Source of the DNA: an uncultured Treponema sp.
Lineage (GTDB): Bacteria > Spirochaetota > Spirochaetia > Treponematales > Treponemataceae
Direction: 5' to 3'
Assembly (NCBI GenBank): GCA_945877425.1
Contig: CAMCRZ010000002.1
Location: forward strand, 155,553 to 219,552
Length of the DNA: 64,000 nucleotides
The position numbers were made by a program, and so were the translations under genes. Of the stretch, positions 37,401-46,569 are shown one piece after another (position 1 is the stretch's first letter; each line of letters starts with the position of its first letter). The notes beneath the pieces were generated by a model. It made no database searches, was not told the origin of the DNA, and saw only the letters and a list, made by a program, of their open reading frames with translations.

Positions 37401-39169
37401 TATTCACCGTCCTTAAGAAGAACTTTAACTTCTTCACCAATTTCAGCACCATGTTCAGAAAGTGTTTTGTCCAGAGTTTTTTCTGCATCCTTAAATTCTG
37501 CACTTTGGAAAACTTTATAGTTCATATCAATGAAATTCTGCCTTAACTGGTTAAAGAAAGTTCTGGCTTCATCTTTTTCTTTTATTTCAAAAGTTGAACC
37601 TAAAATTTCAATTACTTTCTTAAACACGTATTTCTGGCGTTCAATAGAAGAAGCACCTTCCGTTTCATCAAAAGAATCCTGCTGCATATAAACGGCATCA
37701 AGGAATTCGCTCTTTAAGTAAGTGATAAAGTCGTCAAGGCTTGTACCTTCTTCACCTACAACTTTCATCATGCTGTTAACTTCTGCACCACGCTTGTAAA
37801 TTGCTCTTGCATATTCAACCCATGAAGTCTGAATGAAAGACGAATACTTTGACCATGAATCAAGAGGGTCAATTGAAGGATAACGGCGTGCATCTGAACG
37901 CTCACGGCTTAATCCATGGAATGCACCTACAACTTTAAGTGTTGCCTGTGTAACCGGTTCTTCAAAGTTACCGCCTGCAGGAGAAACTGTACCGCCGATT
38001 GTAACTGAACCTGTATTTCCGTCACGAAGCTTAACAATACCCGCTCTTTCATAGAACGAAGCAATTGTACTTTCAAGATAAGCAGGGAATGCTTCTTCTC
38101 CAGGGATTTCCTCAAGACGTCCGGACATTTCGCGCATAGCCTGAGCCCAGCGTGATGTAGAATCAGCTAAAAGAAGAACATGAAGTCCCATCTGGCGGTA
38201 ATATTCAGCAAGAGTAACACCTGTGTAACATGAAGCTTCACGAGAAGCAACCGGCATGGAAGATGTATTACAGATGATGATTGTACGCTCCATAAGTGAA
38301 CGTCCGGTTCTTGGGTCTTTAAGTTCAGGGAATTCTGTTAAAGTTTCAACAACTTCACCTGCACGTTCTCCACAAGCAGCAATAATAACAATGTCAACGT
38401 CTGCATTTCTTGATGTAGTATGCTGCAAAACTGTCTTTCCTGCACCGAACGGACCTGGAATACAGTAAGTTCCACCTTTTGCAACAGGGAAAAATGTGTC
38501 AATAAGGCGAACTTTTGTTACCATTGGTTCTTTAGGCATAAGGCGTTCTGCATAACAGTTTACTGCACGCTTTACAGGCCATCTGAATGCCATGCTGATG
38601 TTGTGGGATTTTCCTTTTTCATCAACAAGAGTTGCTATAGTATCGTGAATTTTATATTCACCCTTTTTTACAATCTTTTTTACAGTATAAGTACCAAGTA
38701 AACCGTATGGAACTTGAATTTTATGAGTAAACGGACCTTCCGGAACTGTTCCTACACTGTCACCTGCCATTACTTTATCGCCTTCTGCAGCAGTTGGTGT
38801 AAATTCCCACTTTTTGTTTTCATCAAGAGCAGGAAGATAAACACCTCTTTTAAGGAAGTTACCTGATTTTTCTGCAAGTAAAGGAAGAGGATTCTGCAAT
38901 CCGTCGTAAACCTGTCCAAGCAAACCAGGACCAACTTCTACACTTAACAAATCACCTGTAAAATCTACAGAACAATCTGTAGAAATACCGTTTGTCATTT
39001 CATAAATCTGCATCTGTGCCGTATTGCCACGGATACGAATAACTTCGCCTTTAAGGCTATTTCCGTCAACATTAACATAACCTACTTCATTTAACGAAAC
39101 TTTTCCGTCAAACTCTACAGAGACCATGTTTCCGTTAACAGCAACTACTTTGCCTTTTGTATCTGTCAT
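37400..39169 (-). CDS. ntpA: V-type ATP synthase catalytic subunit A
   Basis: 589 aa. The catalytic P-loop is GPFGAGKT in [17 protein letters not shown], with CGERAGEV carrying the catalytic Glu and [30 protein letters not shown] downstream. The non-homologous insert typical of A subunits is present ([19 protein letters not shown]). It hydrolyses or makes ATP in the A3B3 head. The gene overlaps the DUF2764 gene by 4 nt and abuts ntpB. Confidence 0.97.
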   Translation of the reverse strand: MTDTKGKVVAVNGNMVSVEFDGKVSLNEVGYVNVDGNSLKGEVIRIRGNTAQMQIYEMTNGISTDCSVDFTGDLLSVEVGPGLLGQVYDGLQNPLPLLAEKSGNFLKRGVYLPALDENKKWEFTPTAAEGDKVMAGDSVGTVPEGPFTHKIQVPYGLLGTYTVKKIVKKGEYKIHDTIATLVDEKGKSHNISMAFRWPVKRAVNCYAERLMPKEPMVTKVRLIDTFFPVAKGGTYCIPGPFGAGKTVLQHTTSRNADVDIVIIAACGERAGEVVETLTEFPELKDPRTGRSLMERTIIICNTSSMPVASREASCYTGVTLAEYYRQMGLHVLLLADSTSRWAQAMREMSGRLEEIPGEEAFPAYLESTIASFYERAGIVKLRDGNTGSVTIGGTVSPAGGNFEEPVTQATLKVVGAFHGLSRERSDARRYPSIDPLDSWSKYSSFIQTSWVEYARAIYKRGAEVNSMMKVVGEEGTSLDDFITYLKSEFLDAVYMQQDSFDETEGASSIERQKYVFKKVIEILGSTFEIKEKDEARTFFNQLRQNFIDMNYKVFQSAEFKDAEKTLDKTLSEHGAEIGEEVKVLLKDGE

Positions 39170-39714
39170 TTATTTTCTCCAAGAATCTCTTCGTAAATTT
39201 TATGGTAAGAAGCCAAACCTTCATCTCTGTTAAACTTTTTCATTCTTTGAGCAAGAAGAAGTTTAAGACCATAATTATAAACAGCATCAACAGAAAAACC
39301 GTCTAACGGAGCAATCCTGTCAAGAACGCTCATGCGGTACTGATTTAAAAACTGTTCTGCACTTAAAGGGCTGTCCATTCCTGTAGCAGTTCTAGCAGCC
39401 TGTATTACTTCTCCATCAGAAGTTAAAGGTAAGTCTTTAGTATCTTTTTTCAGTTTAAGGGCACGAATCTGGGCTAAAGCAAGACGAAGATTTCTTTCTT
39501 TTGCATACCAGCTGTCAAGAAAAACTGAACCTGTTTCCTTAAGTTCTTTTGGCGGTTCAAGGGTAAGGTTTACGGCAATTTCTGCGTCTTTTGCAGACAT
39601 AAAGCGCGTACACAAATCCTTAAAATATTCCACAGTAATAGGCAGTTTTACAGAACTATCATCATTTACAGAGAAATACGGAAGCTGTGCAACTAAATAA
39701 TAGAGGTGTTCCAC
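39166..39714 (-). CDS. V-ATPase-associated protein, DUF2764-like
   Basis: 182 aa, mostly helical and soluble (MEHLYYLVAQLPYF, and a C-terminal [22 protein letters not shown]). It is located between subunits E and A, overlapping ntpA by 4 nt and touching ntpE at a single nucleotide. The position and the N-terminal YYLVAQLP sequence match a conserved uncharacterised family in spirochaete and Bacteroidetes V-ATPase operons. It may replace a missing stalk subunit such as C. That is a guess from position and size. Confidence 0.75.
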   Translation of the reverse strand: MEHLYYLVAQLPYFSVNDDSSVKLPITVEYFKDLCTRFMSAKDAEIAVNLTLEPPKELKETGSVFLDSWYAKERNLRLALAQIRALKLKKDTKDLPLTSDGEVIQAARTATGMDSPLSAEQFLNQYRMSVLDRIAPLDGFSVDAVYNYGLKLLLAQRMKKFNRDEGLASYHKIYEEILGENK

Positions 39715-40490
39715 TATTTATTTTCCTTTCCTGCAGTTTTTTTAGCAGGTGCTTTTTTTGCCGCTGTAGTTTTTTTAGCAGCAGTTTTTTTAGATTTAGT
39801 TTCAGCCTTTGCAGCAGGCACTTCTGCTTCAGCTTTCTGTTCCTTTGCAGAAACATTTTCGTCTGAAACTTCCTTAGAAACGCTTTCTGCAGCTTTTTTC
39901 ATAAGTTCTGTAGTTTTTGGATTAAGATAAGCACTGAAAAGAGAAGCAACTTCTTCTGCACTAAAGTCGTAGAATGCACTTCCTTTTTTAGATCCGATTC
40001 TGAATCCGCTTGAAATAGAAGCATCACTTTTAATTTCCAGACCTTTTGAAATCTGTGCTTTAAGTGCGGTTTTAAAACTGCTTTCAAGAGCTTTTAAATC
40101 TTTTGGAGAAAGAAGAACAGCAAGTTCTCCTGCAGGATTTGCTGACCAGGCTTTTACAGTTTCAGGAATAATCTTTTTAAGAAGATCTTTGTCGTAAACT
40201 TTTTCAGTTTCTGCATTTATAAGGGCAGAAAGTTCTTTGTTAATGCCGTCGCGGAAAGAGATTATCAAGTTACGGCCAGACTGAATAATTGCATCTTCAC
40301 TGGCTTTTTCCATGCGTTCTGTTTCTGCTTTAGCGTCTTTTATAATGCTGTCTCTTTTAGCTTCAGCTTCTTTAATAATAGAAGCGGCTTTTTTTTCTGC
40401 TTCATCAATAATTTTCTGAGCAGAAGATTCAGCACTGGCAACACCATCTTTTTTGATCTTGTCGATCAGTTCTTGTAACTGGACGTCCAT
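39714..40490 (-). CDS. ntpE: V-type ATP synthase subunit E with Lys/Ala-rich C-terminal tail
   Basis: 258 aa. The first 110 residues form the N-terminal coiled coil of the peripheral stalk (EAEKKAASIIKEAEAKRDSIIKDAKAETERM). A globular domain follows (about 110-200). Beyond the usual end of subunit E comes an extra 50-60 residues that end in histone-H1-like repeats such as KKTAAKKTTAAKKAPAKKT. It is the first gene of the V-ATPase operon, with AGAGG before the ATG. No NtpC, NtpF or NtpG gene is recognisable in the operon. Confidence 0.85.
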   Translation of the reverse strand: MDVQLQELIDKIKKDGVASAESSAQKIIDEAEKKAASIIKEAEAKRDSIIKDAKAETERMEKASEDAIIQSGRNLIISFRDGINKELSALINAETEKVYDKDLLKKIIPETVKAWSANPAGELAVLLSPKDLKALESSFKTALKAQISKGLEIKSDASISSGFRIGSKKGSAFYDFSAEEVASLFSAYLNPKTTELMKKAAESVSKEVSDENVSAKEQKAEAEVPAAKAETKSKKTAAKKTTAAKKAPAKKTAGKENK

Positions 40491-40544
40491 CTTAACCTCT
40501 TTATTTCATAGTTTTATATTAATTAAAAAATTAATTACGTGTTG

Positions 40545-41585
40545 TTAAAAGTCAAACTTATATACAGTTTTCTGATAGTATGGCTTTGCAGGGGAAGCAA
40601 TGCAGCAAGGGAAATCGCTGTGGTTAGGTGCATCCGGGAAATCTTCTGTTTCAATGCAGACAGATTCATGATTGTGATAAAGCCTGCCGTTTTTTCCAAC
40701 TGTTCCTTCAACAAAGTTGCCTGTGTAAATCTGTGCGGCTGGACAAGTTGTATAAATGGACATAGACCTTCTGTCTTTTTCATCAATCAAAACACCGGCT
40801 TTTTTAAGCGAACCGTCACATCCGTCTATGATAAATGCGTGATCATAACCTAAACCTGTTGCAGCAATGTCTTTTCCTATAAGCTTTTGAGTCCTGAAAT
40901 CAAATACGCTGTCATTTTCAACATTAACTTTTTCTACAGGAATAAGGTGCTCGTCAACTTTAAGGTAGCTGGAACAGTTAAGCTGAAGAAGGTGATCTTC
41001 TATAGTGCCGCCGTCTGTTCCCTTTAAGTTAAAATATGCATGGTTTGTAAGATTTACAGGTGTAGGTTTATCAGTTTTAAGGAAGTATTCTAAGGTAAGT
41101 TCGTTTGATTCGTTAAGAGTGTAGATTATGCGGATTTTTGCATTGCCAGGAAAGTTCTGTTCTCCGTCAGGGCTAAGCCGTGAAAATTCAATGCCTAATC
41201 CGTGTTTAGTGCGGACTTTTTTGGCTTTCCACACTTTTTTTTCATAACGGTCAAAACCTCCGTGAAGGCAGTTTTCTCCGTCATTTTTATCAAGACTGTA
41301 TGTTTTTCCGTTAAGCTGGAAAGATGCACCTGCAATTCTGTTTGCAAAGCGCCCTACAGCTGCACCGTAAGATCCGTGATCATTAATGTATCCTTCAAGA
41401 GAAGAATAGCCTAAAAGTACGTCTGTAGGAATACCGTTTTTGTTTGGTAAAAGAATGCTTGTTATAGTGCAGCCGAAATCTGTTGCAGAAAAACTCATTT
41501 TTCCGTTGGAAATTGTAAATAGATGAACTTTTGTGCCATCTGAAAGTGTACCATATCTGGATTTTTTAAACTTTAATTCTGACAT
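40545..41585 (-). CDS. galM: Aldose 1-epimerase (galactose mutarotase)
   Basis: 346 aa. It interconverts alpha and beta anomers of galactose or glucose. The family motifs are GRFANRIAGASFQLNGKTY, NGENCLHGGFDRYEKKVW, NLTNHAYFNLKG (catalytic His) and DHAFIID, and the C-terminal catalytic Glu is in VCIETEDFPDAPNH. It is transcribed separately upstream of the V-ATPase operon from a leaderless-type promoter. It may process sugar brought in by the YtfQRT-like importer, which is inference. Confidence 0.95.
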   Translation of the reverse strand: MSELKFKKSRYGTLSDGTKVHLFTISNGKMSFSATDFGCTITSILLPNKNGIPTDVLLGYSSLEGYINDHGSYGAAVGRFANRIAGASFQLNGKTYSLDKNDGENCLHGGFDRYEKKVWKAKKVRTKHGLGIEFSRLSPDGEQNFPGNAKIRIIYTLNESNELTLEYFLKTDKPTPVNLTNHAYFNLKGTDGGTIEDHLLQLNCSSYLKVDEHLIPVEKVNVENDSVFDFRTQKLIGKDIAATGLGYDHAFIIDGCDGSLKKAGVLIDEKDRRSMSIYTTCPAAQIYTGNFVEGTVGKNGRLYHNHESVCIETEDFPDAPNHSDFPCCIASPAKPYYQKTVYKFDF

Positions 41586-41591
41586 ACAAAA

Positions 41592-41620
41592 ATTATAATA
41601 GTGTTTATTTGAAAATTCAA
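41592..41620 (-). promoter_or_regulatory. Predicted leaderless promoter of galM
   Basis: On the - strand, -35 TTGAAT and a perfect -10 TATAAT with 17-bp spacing. The -10 ends 6 nt before the ATG and no Shine-Dalgarno is visible. Confidence 0.65.
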
Positions 41621-41778
41621 GAATTTTTAAAAAGAGAGGCTCCTAAATAGAAACAAATAACGAAATTTAACAAAAATTTAGGTTTTGTAATATTGATTTG
41701 TGAAAAATTTATTTTAAACTGATTTATCCGGGAAACTTTGCTTAAAGTTCAGAATAAAGAAATTTTTTATGAAATTCT

Positions 41779-42495
41779 TTAATCAAAATCAGCTAAAAAC
41801 TGAATTTCCTGAATGCTTCTTTTAGTTTTGCTGGCAATTTCTTCTATTGTAAAGCCCTGTTTCAGCAGTTCTTTTACAGTGGCAGAAATATTTTTTTCTA
41901 TTTTTACAGGATTTTCAGCAAGGAAAACTTCAGGTTCAATTACAGGAATCTGGTGGACTTTTTCAAGGTAAATTTCTTTGTCTTCAGTTTCATTTTTATG
42001 TTCAGGGTCTGAATGCAGGGAATCCGTCTGTAAGGAAAGTCTTTTGCCTTCCAGTCTTTCGCCTTTATTTTCCTGGTTTATGTCATTTTCTGAAAAAAGA
42101 GAAACCTGCAGCTGTTCATTTTTGTAGCGGTTTACGTATGGGTTTGAATGTTTCTGTTCATTTTTCTTGGGAACGGAATTCTCCACTGACAGTGCAGCTA
42201 GCTTTTCCTGAAAAACTTTTGTACTTTCCGCCTTTTTTATTTCACTGCGCAAAAACTCAACTTTTCTTTCTGCATCTGCACAAATAGCCTTTAACTTTTC
42301 TATACGGTCTTCTATAACGCTTATGCTTGTGCCTGTGTGGTTGGAAAGATTTGTAAGCATTCCGTTTATCTGATTTCTTGTTTTGTTCATTATGTCATCT
42401 GTGGAAAATATTTTCTTAAACTTAAAGGCAAAAATTATCCACATAATTAAGTTAAATATTATGAGAAAAACTGCAATTGCTACTAAACTAAACAT
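41779..42495 (-). CDS. SwrB-like membrane protein at the end of the flagellar operon
   Basis: 238 aa. One N-terminal membrane helix (about residues 3-26) is followed by a coiled coil (about 55-100), a low-complexity polar linker, and a C-terminal helix-turn-helix-like stretch (VKELLKQGFTIEEIASKTKRSIQEIQFL). Topology and position two genes after the flagellar sigma factor resemble Bacillus SwrB, which promotes export-apparatus activation. Sequence identity is not evident to me, so this is an analogy. It is the last gene of the operon. Confidence 0.6.
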   Translation of the reverse strand: MFSLVAIAVFLIIFNLIMWIIFAFKFKKIFSTDDIMNKTRNQINGMLTNLSNHTGTSISVIEDRIEKLKAICADAERKVEFLRSEIKKAESTKVFQEKLAALSVENSVPKKNEQKHSNPYVNRYKNEQLQVSLFSENDINQENKGERLEGKRLSLQTDSLHSDPEHKNETEDKEIYLEKVHQIPVIEPEVFLAENPVKIEKNISATVKELLKQGFTIEEIASKTKRSIQEIQFLADFD

Positions 42496-42528
42496 TTTTT
42501 TCTTCCCGACAAATCATCAATAATAAAA

Positions 42529-42879
42529 TCAGCAGTCAATGTCAACAATAGTTCCTGTTCCCGGTGCCTTTATTCTTTCAAAGATAACTTTTTTTTCAGG
42601 CTCTTCATTTTTTTCGTTTTTAGATTTAGAATTATTTCCGGAATTTCCGCTTTCTCTGGAATTGCTTTCTTTTTCCTTTATTTCAGTCTGATTTTCATTT
42701 GACTGTTCTGAAGACGAAACTTCCTTTACGCTCTGACTTTTTTCCATAGCTTCAAGTTTTGCCTGTTCATTGCTTAAAGTGTTGGCGTAATTCATGGCAT
42801 TTACCTGAGAAGATGCCATTTTAGACACATTGTTCAGCTGAGAATACATAGTAGACAAATCAAGTGGTTGTAAACCCAT
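42529..42879 (-). CDS. Small conserved-looking protein of unknown function in the flagellar operon
   Basis: 116 aa. An ordered N-terminal helix (MGLQPLDLSTMYSQLNNVSKMASSQ) is followed by a Ser/Asn/Glu/Lys-rich disordered middle and a short C-terminal motif (IFERIKAPGTGTIVDIDC). No signal peptide or membrane helix is present. The start overlaps the 3' end of the FapA-like gene by 20 nt, indicating translational coupling. I do not recognise the family. Confidence 0.6.
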   Translation of the reverse strand: MGLQPLDLSTMYSQLNNVSKMASSQVNAMNYANTLSNEQAKLEAMEKSQSVKEVSSSEQSNENQTEIKEKESNSRESGNSGNNSKSKNEKNEEPEKKVIFERIKAPGTGTIVDIDC

Positions 42880-44833
42880 CTGGACCTCCTACATCATTTG
42901 TAACAGAAGAAGAATCGTACTTTCCTTTGCTTACAAAACCGTTTTCGTAGAAGAAGCTCACGCTGTTTACGTCAGATTTTATGACAGTTTCAACATCACG
43001 GACAGTAATTCTTGACCCCTGATACACAGTTCCGCTTACATTAATGCGGCCTACAACTTTAAGTTCACGGAGCCTTTCCTGAATCTGTATTATTTCCTTA
43101 GACATTTCGTTGCTGTCAGTTGTAATTTCTTCCTGCTGTGCCTGAAGCTTTGCAAGACTGTCTTCTTTTTCTTTAGGAAGTGATTTTCGTATTTTCTTTT
43201 GATTTTCAAGAGTTGCAATATTAAGTTCAATTTCTTCAAGCTGCTTCATTAAGTTAGACTGCATTTCTTCAAGTTCAACAAGGCGCTTTTTTGCTTTAGG
43301 GTCAAAACCTACGCTTACAGAAGTTTCCGTTCCGCCGCCTGGAGAGCCTATGCTTTTGGCAGAAATTTCTTCTGTAGCAAAAAGATGTCCGCCGATAATC
43401 TGTGCACGCTTTCCCTTTAAAAGTATTTTCTTCATGGCAGAAACTTCGCTGTTCATAATGTTGTCATTTACAACAACGTATTCTCCTGCTTCAACTTTTG
43501 CATTTTGAATGAATCTTGCCCAGACAGTTTTAGGCGTAGTGATTTTTCCTTCATCACGCCCCATAACTCCTTGAGAGATAACAATGTCACCTTCTGCTTC
43601 AAGGTTGCAGTTTCCTACTGAACCGTATACTTCTATATTTCCGTCAGCTTTTATTGAAAAACCGTCATCTACGTTTCCCCTGCAGATAACTGTTCCCATA
43701 AAAGTAATGTTTCCTGTTTTGATGTTTACGCCCTGTACTTCGTAAACTTCTTCAACTGTAATTTTGTCGCCCACAAGCATAACCTGACCGCTTTTTTCAG
43801 CAATAACAGTTCTTCCGTCTGAATCAAGCTTTACGTTCTGACCAAGAGGAATGCTTATGTCACGACCGTTGCGGGCTTCAAGATAACGTCCGAATACAGA
43901 CTGTCCTCCTTTTCCTCTTTGAGGCAGCATTTTCTGTGCTAAAGGCTGACCTGCCACGACGTTTTGTATAAGATTAAGTTCCTTAAAGTTAACCTGACCG
44001 TTTTGCGTTTCCTTAAGCTTAAGTTTAGAGCGGTCTGTTTCAAAGTTATAGGCAATATAAGCATCCCTTCCGTTTACCGGCAGAATTGCAGCTGCAACTT
44101 CATAAGGACTGTTGTAAACAGGATTGTCAACAAATGCAGTTATCTTTTCGTCATTAATTCCGGCTTTTACGCCTTGAGTTTTAAGGGCAAGTTTTATCTG
44201 TTCTTCACTTATTTCTGAACCGCTAGCTGCAGGAGGTGCAACTGTAATTGTAACGGACATTTCGTCTTTTGAAATATCAACTGTCATAATGGCATCGCCT
44301 GCAGGAACCTGTTTATAAATGCCTACTTCAACATAACGGCCTTCTGTTCCAGTCTTGCAAAGCTTTTTAATCAACTCTTCGTCAACAGAAATCATATCCG
44401 CAGTTTTTGAGGCAGAAATAACGTCTTTTTCATTTACAGGCTTTCCCTTTCCTACAGGAAGCACAACTTTAAGGCAGATGCTTGTTCCAAAATGATGCAA
44501 GTAGAAAAATCCGTCTTTATCAACAATCTTAACTTTAGCAACAATGTTTTCTTCATCGAAAATATCATCCTGGCTTTTTTGCTTTTTCTGCTGGACAATT
44601 TCCGGATTTTCGTAAACTCTTATTTTCCAAGGCTTTTTTGCAATTCCAAAAATTCCCTGAAAGCCCTTTTCCAGAACTTCATATTCAAGGTTTTTAACTC
44701 CAGCTTCCAGTTGAACTGCTGCATCTGCAAGACATTCGTCAATAGTTTCAGCCATAACGTCAACCGTATGAATTTCACGGTCAACTTTAAGCCGGTTTTC
44801 CATATCCATTCTTATTCTGTCTAAGTTAACCAT
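42860..44833 (-). CDS. FapA/DUF342 protein with N-terminal Jag-N-like domain
   Basis: 657 aa. Residues about 20-77 resemble the Jag_N fold (TIDECLADAAVQLEAGVKNLEYEVLEKGFQGIFG, split here in the quote by length). A FapA/DUF342 domain follows: beta-helix repeats such as GNITFMGTVICRGNVDDGF, VYGSVGNCNLEAEGDIVIS and IGSPGG. A coiled coil (about 525-600) precedes a final beta segment (GRINVSGTVYQGSRITV). DUF342 proteins are polymerising or scaffolding proteins of unclear role. It is encoded just after fliA in the motility operon, a recurrent position in spirochaetes. Its function is not assigned. Confidence 0.75.
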   Translation of the reverse strand: MVNLDRIRMDMENRLKVDREIHTVDVMAETIDECLADAAVQLEAGVKNLEYEVLEKGFQGIFGIAKKPWKIRVYENPEIVQQKKQKSQDDIFDEENIVAKVKIVDKDGFFYLHHFGTSICLKVVLPVGKGKPVNEKDVISASKTADMISVDEELIKKLCKTGTEGRYVEVGIYKQVPAGDAIMTVDISKDEMSVTITVAPPAASGSEISEEQIKLALKTQGVKAGINDEKITAFVDNPVYNSPYEVAAAILPVNGRDAYIAYNFETDRSKLKLKETQNGQVNFKELNLIQNVVAGQPLAQKMLPQRGKGGQSVFGRYLEARNGRDISIPLGQNVKLDSDGRTVIAEKSGQVMLVGDKITVEEVYEVQGVNIKTGNITFMGTVICRGNVDDGFSIKADGNIEVYGSVGNCNLEAEGDIVISQGVMGRDEGKITTPKTVWARFIQNAKVEAGEYVVVNDNIMNSEVSAMKKILLKGKRAQIIGGHLFATEEISAKSIGSPGGGTETSVSVGFDPKAKKRLVELEEMQSNLMKQLEEIELNIATLENQKKIRKSLPKEKEDSLAKLQAQQEEITTDSNEMSKEIIQIQERLRELKVVGRINVSGTVYQGSRITVRDVETVIKSDVNSVSFFYENGFVSKGKYDSSSVTNDVGGPDGFTTT

Positions 44834-44853
44834 TCAATTCCCTGCTAACTTTA

Positions 44854-45642
44854 CTAAAATATTCCCTTTCTTGCACTGGTAAGTTTTGCCCTTAAATGCA
44901 GGTTAGCTTTTGTGTGAAGCTGACTTATGCGGCTTTCGCTTACGTTAAGAACCTGACCTATTTCCTTAAAAGTTAAATCTTCGTGATAGTACAATACTAT
45001 AACTTTCTTTTCGTTAAGAGGAAGTTCATTTATTGCTTCTATGATTATGCGGCGGATTTCTTCCCGTTCAACAATTACATCAGGATTTAAGCTGCTTGGA
45101 GATTCTATACTGTCTCCGATAGACATATTTTCGCTGTCATCACCTGAATACCATACGTCATTTAGTGAAAGAACGCTTGTTCCGCTGATTTTTACAAGAG
45201 TATCCTGATATTCTGCATCGGAAAGTCCCATTGCCTGTGCAATTTCAGAATCTGTTGCAGAACGACCTAACTTTCCTTCAAGTTCAACGATTGTGTCTTC
45301 AATTTCCCTTGAGCGCTGCCTTACAGAACGAGGCACCCAGTCAAGTTCCCTAAGCTCATCAAAAATAGCACCTCGAATACGTGTTACTGCATAAGTCTTA
45401 AACTTTACGTTTTTTTCAGGATCAAACTTATTTATTGCATCAAGAAGCCCGAACTGACCGAAACCCACTAAATCATCAAATTCTACACTGTCTGGCATTC
45501 CTGTAGAAACTTTACCGGCAACATATTTTACAAGCGGCATATACTGACGGATAAATTTATCACGTATAGCAGACGATTTTGTCTTTTTAAATTCAATCCA
45601 AAGCTGTTCTTCGGTCTTTTCATCTAAAAGCGGATTTGCCAT
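44854..45642 (-). CDS. fliA: RNA polymerase sigma factor for flagellar genes (sigma-28)
   Basis: 262 aa. Region 2 has KYVAGKVSTGMPDSVEFDDLVGFGQFGLLDAINKFD and YAVTRIRGAIFDELRELDWVPRSVR. Region 3 has LEGKLGRSATDSEIAQAMGLS, and region 4 has LTFKEIGQVLNVSESRISQLHTKA. Region 1 is absent, as expected for the FliA/WhiG group. It would direct transcription of late flagellar and chemotaxis genes and is encoded inside the operon for the export apparatus. Confidence 0.96.
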   Translation of the reverse strand: MANPLLDEKTEEQLWIEFKKTKSSAIRDKFIRQYMPLVKYVAGKVSTGMPDSVEFDDLVGFGQFGLLDAINKFDPEKNVKFKTYAVTRIRGAIFDELRELDWVPRSVRQRSREIEDTIVELEGKLGRSATDSEIAQAMGLSDAEYQDTLVKISGTSVLSLNDVWYSGDDSENMSIGDSIESPSSLNPDVIVEREEIRRIIIEAINELPLNEKKVIVLYYHEDLTFKEIGQVLNVSESRISQLHTKANLHLRAKLTSARKGIF

Positions 45643-45658
45643 TACTCACACCCTTATA

Positions 45659-46456
45659 TTAGTCATCTTTTTTAAGTATAGTTCTGATTGCCTTTGCAAT
45701 AGTTTCTGTATCATGGTTCGAGGGATTACCTCCATCTACAACAGAAACGTGCTTAACTTGCTCTTCAGAACCAAATTCAGCAAAATCACTGTCTTCCACA
45801 ACTTCTCCAGTAGATGTGCTTTCTTCCCTAAAGTCCGATATATCAGGAAGACTGTCTATTTCTTTCATCTGAGCTGCTCTTTCCGCATTTTTTTCAGAAA
45901 GACGTTCAGGCACTGAATTCATATTTTCCAAGCTTACGGCTTTAAAATCAGAAGTTTCAGGGATTTGTGTACCCTGGGATTTAAGTTCACTCTGATTTTC
46001 AGAATCATTATTTTCCAGCGAAACCCTGTCTGTACTTTCACTTCTTAAAGGCATCTGATTTTTTTCAGAAGCAAAAGACTCAGGCTTGCTTTCATTTTTC
46101 GTTAAAGGGGAAACGTCTTTTTCTCTAAGCGAATGTTTATTCTGTTCTATTGAAAATGCAGGACCGTCTGAATCATCTGTAAGATTTTCATCATCAACTA
46201 CAATGTCAACAAGACCGCCGGAAGTTTGTCTAGGCGAAGTTCCGTTTTCTTCAGAATATTCGCTGAAACCAGTTTCTTCTGACAGGAATTTTTCATTCAA
46301 GAAGGAAATTACAGCAGCCAGAACTGCAAATATAACGCCATAAAAAACTCCCCTGCCTAAAGCACTGAAGAATTTATGAGTTGCAATAATGCTGATGAAA
46401 AAAGAAAGTATAAATGCACCACCTGCGGAAACAACTATACTTTTTGGTTTAAACAT
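45659..46456 (-). CDS. Membrane protein with long acidic disordered tail, flagellar operon
   Basis: 265 aa. Two membrane helices (about residues 7-26 and 32-53) are followed by about 200 residues rich in Ser, Glu, Asp and Asn with no recognised domain. The final 18 residues (NPSNHDTETIAKAIRTIL) could form a helix. It lies between flhG and fliA. A spirochaete flagellar-operon protein of similar layout is known to me only as hypothetical. The family is not assigned. Confidence 0.6.
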   Translation of the reverse strand: MFKPKSIVVSAGGAFILSFFISIIATHKFFSALGRGVFYGVIFAVLAAVISFLNEKFLSEETGFSEYSEENGTSPRQTSGGLVDIVVDDENLTDDSDGPAFSIEQNKHSLREKDVSPLTKNESKPESFASEKNQMPLRSESTDRVSLENNDSENQSELKSQGTQIPETSDFKAVSLENMNSVPERLSEKNAERAAQMKEIDSLPDISDFREESTSTGEVVEDSDFAEFGSEEQVKHVSVVDGGNPSNHDTETIAKAIRTILKKDD

Positions 46457-46569
46457 TTAATACCATCCCCTACCATTATTAGAGTAAAATAAAAAGCCCG
46501 CTAGGTCAAGTTTAAAATCCTTAAACAGAAATTACAGACTTTTTGCAGAAAATTTTTACTGTCTTTCCT

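Noticed and set aside
40500-40545. AT-only inverted repeat between galM and ntpE
   Set aside because: It could form a hairpin, but the stem has no G-C pairs to speak of and no clear terminator or promoter logic, so chance in AT-rich DNA is likely.
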